Shown here one piece after another: positions 19,085 to 25,124 of a DNA stretch of 33,554 nucleotides. Within the stretch, counting starts at the first letter, position 1; the number at the start of each line of letters is the position of its first letter. Origin of the DNA: Streptomyces hainanensis (lineage in GTDB: Bacteria; Actinomycetota; Actinomycetes; Streptomycetales; Streptomycetaceae); the NCBI RefSeq assembly GCF_004348415.1, contig NZ_SMKI01000017.1:1-33554 (forward strand), written 5' to 3'. Both the position numbers and the translations under genes were made by a program. The notes beneath the pieces were generated by a model. That model was not told where the DNA came from. It saw only the letters and a program-made list of their open reading frames with translations, and ran no database searches.

Positions 19085-20151
19085 GAGGCGGCCTCCGTGG
19101 CGGGCAGGGCGCGCTCGAGCAGCGCGGCCGAGAACCTGGCCAGCACCCCCCGGGAGTCGGCGCCGGGTGGCTCCCCGGCCTCGGCGGCCGTGCGGAGGCC
19201 CGGTTCGTCCGGGAGCTCGCCGGCCAGCGGCAGCCCGAGCACCCTGGCCAGCTCGGCGCCCGGCAGCCCGGCGCCCGAGGCGCGCGCCACCACCCGCAGA
19301 TCCCGCACCAGCGCCCCGGCGGTGGCCACCACGCGCCGGGCGGCGGCGGCCGCCCGCAGCTCGCCGGGCACCACGATCAGCCCGAGGTCGAGGCTCGTGA
19401 GCGCCGCGGCCACCGACTCGTCCACCGTGCGCGGCAGGTCGATGACGACCACGCCGCCCCCGCGCCTGGCGGCGGCGAGCACCGAGCGCATCGCCTCGAC
19501 CGGCAGCCGGGCGACGTCCGAGCGGTCCCAGCTGAGCAGGCTGAGACCGTGTGGCCTGGGCAGCGACTCGTCGAGCGCCGTGCCGGAGAGCCGCCCGCGC
19601 GCCGAGACGAACGCCGGCCAGCGCGGCCCCGCCGCGCCCTCGCCGCCGAACAGCAGGTCGAGGCCGCCGCCCAGCGGATCGCCGTCGACCAGTGTGGTGC
19701 GCCGGCCCTGCCGGGCCGCGGTCAGCGCCAGGGCGCAGGCCAGCGACGAGGCCCCGGCGCCGCCGCGCCCGCCGAGCACGCCCACGGTGAGCGCGGGTGG
19801 CCCGGCGGGCTCGACCGCGTCCGCGATGCGGTCGGCGAGCCAGCTCTCGTCGGACGGCAGGTGCAGCACCTGTTCCGCGCCCAGCGCCACGCCGCGGGCC
19901 CAGATGGTGTGGTCGTCCAGATCGCGCCCCACCAGCAGCACGCCGGGGCGCCGGCCGGGCCAGTGGGTGGCCCCGGGCCGGGCGGCGGCCCGGTCGTCGC
20001 CGACCAGCACCAGCGGCGCCCGCTCCCAGCGGCCCGCCCGCGGCGGTTCGCCCGGCACCACCTCGGCCTCCGCCCCGGCCGCGGCGCACAGGCGCAGCAG
20101 GTCGTCGAGGAGTTCCTCGTCCTCGGTGAGAATCAGAATGGATTCGGCCAT
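19081..20151 (-). CDS. TadZ/CpaE-like localisation protein (Ssd, Rv3660c type)
   Basis: 356 aa, first gene of the Tad operon, with a purine-rich GGGGACGGG just before the ATG at 20151. An N-terminal receiver-like fold (ILILTEDEELLDDLLRLCAAAG) is joined to a MinD/ParA-fold domain. The nucleotide loop GVLGGRGGAGASSLA lacks the P-loop lysine before the S/S pair, as in actinobacterial CpaE homologues, so ATP hydrolysis is doubtful. The switch-like VTLVDGDPLGGGLDLLFG segment is kept. M. tuberculosis Ssd affects septation; CpaE/TadZ proteins position the pilus machine. The 290 nt upstream hold two DnaA-box-like sites and then the 6C RNA. Confidence 0.88.
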   Translation of the reverse strand: MAESILILTEDEELLDDLLRLCAAAGAEAEVVPGEPPRAGRWERAPLVLVGDDRAAARPGATHWPGRRPGVLLVGRDLDDHTIWARGVALGAEQVLHLPSDESWLADRIADAVEPAGPPALTVGVLGGRGGAGASSLACALALTAARQGRRTTLVDGDPLGGGLDLLFGGEGAAGPRWPAFVSARGRLSGTALDESLPRPHGLSLLSWDRSDVARLPVEAMRSVLAAARRGGGVVVIDLPRTVDESVAAALTSLDLGLIVVPGELRAAAAARRVVATAGALVRDLRVVARASGAGLPGAELARVLGLPLAGELPDEPGLRTAAEAGEPPGADSRGVLARFSAALLERALPATEAAS

Positions 20152-20303
20152 GTCCCGTCCCCGTTCGCGGTGAGCTCCGTGTCGCCTCCGCGGCCGCGCC
20201 GACCGCGGAGGTGACGCCTCGCGCCCGGCCGATCACCGTGCGCTTCGACGCCACGGCCCACGGTGCCGCCGATCACCGGCCCGTGGGGATCCGGGCCGAA
20301 ATC

Positions 20304-20330
20304 TGTGGACGACCCCCGGACTGTGGATAA
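20304..20330. other. Two DnaA-box-like sites
   Basis: TGTGGACGA (20304-20312) and TGTGGATAA (20322-20330) are the reverse complements of TCGTCCACA and TTATCCACA. Both fit the Streptomyces DnaA-box consensus; the second is the classical perfect box. They lie in the same orientation 18 bp apart in non-coding DNA upstream of the Tad operon. This is not an origin; two boxes could serve as a DnaA-regulated promoter site. Confidence 0.5.
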
Positions 20331-20440
20331 CTCACTCACCCGATCTAGCTACTCAGGGTGATCTTCAGCAGAGCCCACCGGCCGCCGCGGCCCATCGATC
20401 CGGCCGCCGCGCGCAGCGCGGCCCGCGGCCGATCAGGGCA

Positions 20441-20529
20441 TGAAAAAGCCCCCCGGACATGCGACGACCCCCGCCGGGGGGGAGAGCGGGGGTCGTCTTC
20501 CACGGCCGACTCGGGGGGGAGGAGTCGGA
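20441..20529 (-). ncRNA. 6C small RNA
   Basis: On the minus strand a first stem CCGACTC/GAGTCGG (20528-20522 with 20512-20506) carries a 9-nt loop with seven C in a row. A second perfect 12-bp stem GACGACCCCCGC/GCGGGGGTCGTC (20497-20486 with 20474-20463) carries an 11-nt loop, again with seven C. Then comes CCGGGGGGC followed by TTTTT (20456-20443), a terminator-like end. Two stem-loops with six or more C in each loop define the actinobacterial 6C RNA. In M. tuberculosis the 6C RNA (B11) lies between ssd and a SerB-like HAD gene, exactly the neighbours here. A TGCTAACCC extended -10 just upstream (about 20543-20535) would start it near 20529, giving about 88 nt. 6C acts on mRNAs through its C-rich loops in mycobacteria. 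S. coelicolor has a mapped sRNA here (scr3558, from memory). Confidence 0.88.
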
Positions 20530-20630
20530 CCGGGTTAGCACGGTCGCGAACGATCCGTGACTTCCATGGTGTACCCGAGAGGCCTCTCAGGCAAACCCAC
20601 GCGCCCCAGCGTACGCCGAATGGCGGGCCG

Positions 20631-20636
20631 TATGCT
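20631..20636 (+). promoter_or_regulatory. Candidate -10 of a leaderless HAD-gene promoter
   Basis: TATGCT is followed by six bases and then the GTG start at 20643. There is no ribosome binding site in those six bases, so the transcript probably starts at the GTG. Confidence 0.5.
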
Positions 20637-20642
20637 CGGGGC

Positions 20643-21461
20643 GTGGAAACCCTGCCGCAGCCACGCACCGCCGCCTTCTTCGACCTCGACAAGACGGTCA
20701 TCGCCAAGTCGAGCACGTTCACGTTCAGCCGGCACTTCTACCAGGGCGGCCTGATCAACCGCCGGGCCGTGCTGCGCACCGCCTACACCCAGTTCGTCTA
20801 TCTGCTCGGCGGCGCCGACCACGACCAGATGGAGCGGATGCGGGAGTACATGTCGGCACTCTGCCGTGGGTGGAACGTGCGGCAGGTGCGGGAGATCGTC
20901 GCGGAGACGCTGCACCAGGTGATCGACCCGATCATCTACGACGAGGCCGCCTCGCTGATCGAGCGGCACCACGCGGCCGGCCGGGACGTGGTGATCGTCA
21001 GCTCGTCGGCCGCCGACCTGGTCGAGCCGATCGGCGAACTGCTGGGCGCCGACCGGGTGGTGGCCACCCGGATGGCGGTGGCGGACGGCCGGTACACCGG
21101 CGAGATCGACTACTACGCCTACGGCCCCACCAAGGCCGAGGCGATCACCGAGCTCGCCGCCTCCGAGGGCTACGACCTGGACCGGTGCTACGCCTACAGC
21201 GACTCGGCGACCGACATCCCGATGCTGGAGACGGTCGGCCACCCGCACGCCGTCAACCCGGACCGGGCGCTGCGCCGCGAGGCCGCCGCCCGCGAGTGGC
21301 CGGTCCTCGCCTTCGAGCGCCGGGTGCGGCTGAAGCAGCGGCTGCCCACGCTGCCGCCGAGGCCGGCGCTCGCGGCGGGCGCCGCGGTGGCCGCCGCGGC
21401 CTGCGCCGCCGGCATCGTCTGGTACGCGAGCCGCCGCAGGACGGCCGCCCGCCGGGCCTGA
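20643..21461 (+). CDS. HAD-superfamily phosphatase, SerB-like (Rv3661 type), C-terminally membrane-anchored
   Basis: 272 aa. HAD subfamily IB motifs are complete: FFDLDKT with nucleophile Asp14 and Asp16, motif II VIVSSSA near 117-123, motif III PTK with Lys164, and motif IV YSDSATDIPML with the acidic pair at 187 and 191. A hydrophobic stretch AALAAGAAVAAAACAAGIVWYA near 245-262 and an R-rich end suggest a tail anchor with the enzyme in the cytoplasm. Substrate unknown; phosphoserine is only the family name. The GTG start at 20643 is chosen because the conserved sequence begins right after it and a -10 element lies 6 nt before. It faces the Fic-like gene 43 nt downstream. Confidence 0.88.
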   Translation: METLPQPRTAAFFDLDKTVIAKSSTFTFSRHFYQGGLINRRAVLRTAYTQFVYLLGGADHDQMERMREYMSALCRGWNVRQVREIVAETLHQVIDPIIYDEAASLIERHHAAGRDVVIVSSSAADLVEPIGELLGADRVVATRMAVADGRYTGEIDYYAYGPTKAEAITELAASEGYDLDRCYAYSDSATDIPMLETVGHPHAVNPDRALRREAAAREWPVLAFERRVRLKQRLPTLPPRPALAAGAAVAAAACAAGIVWYASRRRTAARRA

Positions 21462-21504
21462 CACCTTTTTCCCGCCGGGCCGGGCCGGGCCGGCGCGGCG
21501 CCGC

Positions 21505-22407
21505 TCAGGCGGCCCCGCGCTGCAGCGCCTCGCACACCGCGACCGACTCGCGGGCGCCCAGTTCGACGGCCCGGCCGCAGTGCGCGATCCAGCCCGCCAC
21601 CCCGTCCCGCGTGCCCGAGGTGTAGCCGGCGAGCGCGGCCCGGTACCCGGCGCGCCCCGCCTCCGCGTGCCCGACCTCGGCGGGTGTCACGGACTTGGGG
21701 TCGAGCCCGCCGCCGACCAGCACGATCCGTTCCGCCGCGCGCGCCACCAGGCCGTTGTGGCTGACGAACGGGCGCAGCGCGGCCAGTTCGCCGTGCACCA
21801 CCGCGGCCGTCACCAGCGCGGGGGCGGCGGAGCCGCCGAGCACGAGTCGGCCGAGCGCGTCGAGCCGGGCGGCGACCTCGGCGGCGTCCGGCGCCGGGCG
21901 TCCCGCGCCGTCGAGTTCGTCGTCCACCACGGGCTCGCCGGGCAGCCGGGGCCGGCCCACCGCGTCGTCGCGGACGGCGCCGCCGGCCGCCACCAGGTGC
22001 AGCCGCGCCAGCACCCGCAGCGGCGAGGCCGGCCACACGGCGAGCGACTGCCCGGCCTCCGCGGTCAGCCGCAGCGCGGCGCCCACCGTGCGTGCCTCCG
22101 GGTCCGCGCCGAAGTCACCGCGCCGCCGCACCTCTTCGAGCGCCCAGTCGGCGCCGGCCAGCGCCGCCGAGCCGCGGGCCCCGCGCAGCGCGGCCTCGGC
22201 GGCGATCTCCGGGCTGCGGCGGCGCATCACCCGGTGGCCGTAGAGGCCGTCGACCGCGGTCCGCACGGCGTCGACGGCCTCGGCCACCCCGGGGAGCGCG
22301 GCGAGCGTCACCAGCGGATCCGCCTCGCGGTCGGCGCGGTCGGCACGCTCGGCGCGCTCCGCGCCGGAGACGTTGGGGGCGTCGGGGTTCGGGGCGTCGG
22401 CGTTCAT
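21505..22407 (-). CDS. Fic-fold protein with degenerate active site
   Basis: 300 aa from ATG at 22407 (an in-frame ATG at 22437 is the alternative; no ribosome binding site for either; TAGGCT lies 8 nt before the chosen ATG). The segment VVHGELAALRPFVSHNGLVARAAER at 203-227 aligns with the Fic core, but the motif H-x-F-x-D/E-G-N-G-R is changed to R-P-F-V-S-H-N-G-L. The catalytic His, the acidic residue and the first Arg are therefore missing. The inhibitory-helix motif S/T-x-x-x-E-G appears as SAALAG (80-85), its glutamate replaced. AMP transfer by the usual mechanism is unlikely. The N-terminal 30 residues are a low-complexity ERAERADRAD stretch. Actinobacterial relatives are often labelled oxidoreductases without evidence. 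Confidence 0.7.
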   Translation of the reverse strand: MNADAPNPDAPNVSGAERAERADRADREADPLVTLAALPGVAEAVDAVRTAVDGLYGHRVMRRRSPEIAAEAALRGARGSAALAGADWALEEVRRRGDFGADPEARTVGAALRLTAEAGQSLAVWPASPLRVLARLHLVAAGGAVRDDAVGRPRLPGEPVVDDELDGAGRPAPDAAEVAARLDALGRLVLGGSAAPALVTAAVVHGELAALRPFVSHNGLVARAAERIVLVGGGLDPKSVTPAEVGHAEAGRAGYRAALAGYTSGTRDGVAGWIAHCGRAVELGARESVAVCEALQRGAA

Positions 22408-22514
22408 GGCACCGAAGCCTAGGCGGGGGCGGAGCACGGTGAACCATCAGGCACAAACCACACGTTCGGGTGGTCCCATCCCCCGGATGGTCCTGTCGCG
22501 GCGGCCCGCCGGGC

Positions 22515-22520
22515 TACGCT
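22515..22520 (+). promoter_or_regulatory. Candidate -10 of a leaderless CooC-like gene promoter
   Basis: TACGCT lies 7 nt before the second in-frame ATG (22528), from which the family N-terminus MKIAFVGKGG begins. The first ATG at 22522 would be too close to it. No ribosome binding site is present. Confidence 0.45.
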
Positions 22521-22527
22521 AATGAAC

Positions 22528-23517
22528 ATGAAGATCGCTTTCGTAGGCAAGGGAGGCAGCGGGAAGACGACGCTGTCCTCGCTGTTCATCCGGCGGCTGG
22601 CGGCGCGGCGGGTCCCGGTCACCGCGGTGGACGCCGACATCAACCAGCACCTCGGGGTGGCGCTCGGGCTGACGGAGGAGCAGGCGGCCGCGATGCCCCC
22701 GATGGGGGAGCGGCTCCCGCTGATCAAGGAGCACCTGCGCGGCGACAACCCGCGGATCCTCTCGGCCGAGACCATGATCAAGACCACGCCGCCGGGCGAG
22801 GGTTCGCGGCTGCTGCGGCTCGCCGAGGACAACCCGGTCTTCGACGCCTGCGCCCGCACCGTCCCGTTGGACGACGGCGCCGCCCGGCTGTTGGTCACCG
22901 GCCCGTTCACGGAGGACGACCTCGGCGTCGCCTGCTACCACTCCAAGACGGGCGCCGTCGAGCTGGTGCTCAACCACCTGGTGGACGGGCGCGGCGAGTT
23001 CCTGGTGGTCGACATGACGGCCGGCAGCGACTCGTTCGCGTCCGGGATGTTCACCCGTTTCGACACGACCTTCCTGGTGGCCGAGCCCACCCGCAAGGGC
23101 GTCTCGGTCTACCGCCAGTACCGGGACTACGCACGGGACTTCGGCGTCGCGCTGCGCGTCGTCGGCAACAAGGTGCAGGGGCAGGACGACCTCGACTTCC
23201 TGCGCGCCGAGGTGGGCGACGACCTGGTGGTCGCCTTCGGCCAGTCCGACTGGGTGCGGGCCCTGGAGCGCGGCGTCCAGCGGCCGTTCGCCGAGCTGGA
23301 GCCGGAGAACGCCCGCGCCCTCGACGCGCTGTACGAGGCGGCCGACGCCTCCTACGCCGCCCGCGACTGGGAGCGGTACACGCAGCAGATGGTGCACTTC
23401 CACCTGAAGAACGCGGCGAGTTGGGGCAACGAGCGGACCGGGGCCGACCTGGCGGCCCAGGTCGACCCCGGTTTCACGCTCGCCGAGGAGCCGCGTCCCA
23501 GCCCTCAGCCGGCCTGA
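22528..23517 (+). CDS. CooC/MinD-family ATPase (maturation-factor type)
   Basis: 329 aa (331 if the ATG at 22522 is used). Deviant Walker A GKGGSGKTT at 7-15 with the signature Lys, then VTAVDADINQHLG, FLVVDMTAGSDSF (switch and Walker B), VVGNKV (base recognition), and a C-terminal helical part. CooC-type ATPases help insert nickel into CO dehydrogenase, and relatives serve other metal or partition tasks. I do not see the C-x-C metal motif of CooC, and no CO dehydrogenase or other nickel enzyme is nearby, so the client is unknown. It is divergent from the Fic-like gene, with 120 bp between the starts. Its last 13 nt overlap the convergent deacetylase gene. Confidence 0.8.
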   Translation: MKIAFVGKGGSGKTTLSSLFIRRLAARRVPVTAVDADINQHLGVALGLTEEQAAAMPPMGERLPLIKEHLRGDNPRILSAETMIKTTPPGEGSRLLRLAEDNPVFDACARTVPLDDGAARLLVTGPFTEDDLGVACYHSKTGAVELVLNHLVDGRGEFLVVDMTAGSDSFASGMFTRFDTTFLVAEPTRKGVSVYRQYRDYARDFGVALRVVGNKVQGQDDLDFLRAEVGDDLVVAFGQSDWVRALERGVQRPFAELEPENARALDALYEAADASYAARDWERYTQQMVHFHLKNAASWGNERTGADLAAQVDPGFTLAEEPRPSPQPA

Positions 23518-24869
23518 ACCGCGGTGGCCGGTCGGCCGGGCACGGCGGGGGCGGCCAGCACACCCGGCATGCCCCGCACGCCGTGCACGCCCTGTCCGGC
23601 CGGCGCGGCGGCCGGCTTCGCCGCGCCGAGGAACCCGGCCCAGCCGTCGGGCGGGGCGACTCCGACGTCCAGGGTCCGCAGCCGGTCGAGCACCTCGGGA
23701 TCCTGGGCGTCGAGCCAGTCGACGAGCTGCCGGAAGGAGACGCAGCGCACCCCCTCCCGCGGGCACACGTCCCTGATGACGTCCTCGACGGCCCGCATGT
23801 AGATGCCGTCGTTCCAGTCCTCGAAGTGGTTGCCGATGATCAGCGGCGCGCGGTTGCCGTGGTAGGCGCGGTCGAACGCCTGGAGTAGCCCGCCGCGCAT
23901 CTGTTCCTCCCAGACGGGGTGCATCGCGGGCTCGCCGCTGCTCGGTCCCGACTGGTTGTACATGTAGTTGTAGTCCATCGAGAGGGTCTCGAAATCGCGC
24001 CCGGGAACCGGGACTTCCTGCAGCGGGATGTCCCAGATACCCTCGGGGGTCTGCTTCGGCCAGACCTGACGGCTGCTGCCGCTCGAGTCGTAACGGAAGC
24101 CCATTTCGGGGGCCGCCGCCAGGAGGTTCTGCTGGCCTTCCAGACAGGGCGTCCGACCGCCGACCAATTCCTTGTCGTAATCGAAGGGAAGTGGTTCCAG
24201 ATCCTCGAATCCGGTCGTCGTGCGCCAGTTCTTGACCATCCACTTCGCCTGCTCGGTCTCGCTCACCCAGTCCGAGGGCGACCAGTCGCCGACCCCGCCG
24301 GAGCCGCAGAAGTGGCCGTTGAAGTGGGTGCCGATCTCGCTGCCGTCCAGCCACGCGCCGCGCAGTTGCTCGATGGTGGCGTGGATGCTCTCGTCGCGGA
24401 GGTACCCGATGTCGGAGGCGCCGGTCGAGTGACCCGGCGGCAGGTAGCTGGCCCGCTCGGCCTCGGGAAGCAGGTAGAGGCCGGAGAGGAAGTACGTCAT
24501 GTGCGCGTCGCTCTCCTTCGCCACCTGGCGGAAGTGTGAGAACAGCCGGTTGCCGTCCTCGCCCGCGCCGTCCCAGGAGAAGACGACGAACTGGGGTGGC
24601 TCCTCGCCGGGTTCGAGCCGTTCCGGCTCGGGTTGGTTGGGCTGGGCCCCGGCGTCGGCGGTCGAGCCGTCGCCGATCAGTCGCCCGGCACGCTCCAGCG
24701 CCTCCCGCGACGGGGGCCCCGGGTGGTCGGGGGACGCCTCGTTCCGTTTCTCCCGCTTCTTCTCCTCGCCGTCCGGTTCGTCGCCGGAGAGGCCGCAGCC
24801 GGCCACTCCCAGCATCAGGACGGCGACCGCCGACCATCGAGCCGCACGTTGTCCGCCCAAGACCGCCAT
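23505..24869 (-). CDS. Polysaccharide-deacetylase-like (NodB-fold) lipoprotein
   Basis: 454 aa from the ATG at 24869, which has GGGAGGA 3 nt upstream and directly precedes the signal peptide; upstream in-frame ATGs at 24911 and 24944 would overlap the leader and the promoter. Lipobox LGVAGC with lipidated Cys25, then a charged linker rich in E, K, P to about 90. The catalytic domain begins FVVFSWDG with Asp100 as metal ligand and base, and THFNGHF supplies His182 and His186 (H-x-x-x-H). It ends with a segment NHFEDWNDGIYMRAVEDVI and an A/P/V-rich tail. It should act outside the membrane on an N- or O-acetylated glycan or other amide; the substrate is unknown. It is followed by a convergent CooC-like gene. 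Confidence 0.82.
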   Translation of the reverse strand: MAVLGGQRAARWSAVAVLMLGVAGCGLSGDEPDGEEKKREKRNEASPDHPGPPSREALERAGRLIGDGSTADAGAQPNQPEPERLEPGEEPPQFVVFSWDGAGEDGNRLFSHFRQVAKESDAHMTYFLSGLYLLPEAERASYLPPGHSTGASDIGYLRDESIHATIEQLRGAWLDGSEIGTHFNGHFCGSGGVGDWSPSDWVSETEQAKWMVKNWRTTTGFEDLEPLPFDYDKELVGGRTPCLEGQQNLLAAAPEMGFRYDSSGSSRQVWPKQTPEGIWDIPLQEVPVPGRDFETLSMDYNYMYNQSGPSSGEPAMHPVWEEQMRGGLLQAFDRAYHGNRAPLIIGNHFEDWNDGIYMRAVEDVIRDVCPREGVRCVSFRQLVDWLDAQDPEVLDRLRTLDVGVAPPDGWAGFLGAAKPAAAPAGQGVHGVRGMPGVLAAPAVPGRPATAVQAG

Positions 24870-24905
24870 GGGTCCTCCCACACCTCTTCGGAACACCTGT
24901 CCCAA

Positions 24906-24922
24906 CTTCATAAGAGATGAAG
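24906..24922 (-). promoter_or_regulatory. Stem-loop in the deacetylase mRNA leader
   Basis: CTTCAT (24922-24917 on the minus strand) pairs with ATGAAG (24911-24906) around a 5-nt loop, directly after the predicted transcription start. It would sit at the very 5' end of the leader and may protect the mRNA. Confidence 0.35.
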
Positions 24923-24932
24923 AAGTGAGATG

Positions 24933-24961
24933 GTTATACGACAAGCGGATTGAATGATTAA
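24933..24961 (-). promoter_or_regulatory. Candidate sigma-70-type promoter of the deacetylase lipoprotein
   Basis: TTAATC (24961-24956), a 17-nt spacer and TATAAC (24938-24933) form the best -10/-35 pair in the window. Transcription would start near 24926 and leave a leader of about 57 nt. The gap 24870-25124 is AT-rich for this genome and separates this gene from the divergent SulP gene; no SulP promoter is obvious in it. Confidence 0.5.
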
Positions 24962-25124
24962 TTAACTCGATAGGAGTAAATCCAGGGCGGAACCTTTCCT
25001 CGAGTAGTCGCCGCCTTTACGCGCCATTACCCTTCATTTACTGACGCTTGAAACTGGCCATACCTTCACGGTCAGTCCTCTCCCGTCAGCCCCCAAGCAA
25101 GTCCCTCACGGACGGAGACGGAAC

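Noticed and set aside
20133-20339. Possible 68-aa protein upstream of tadZ
   Set aside because: Overlaps the tadZ start and the DnaA-box-like sites; low third-position GC and no similarity recognised.
20577-20600. Glycine-riboswitch-like CTCTCAGGCAAA on the plus strand before the HAD gene
   Set aside because: Only this short block fits; the GAAGGRGCAA core and the flanking stems are absent. The palindrome GAGAGGCCTCTC explains it as well.
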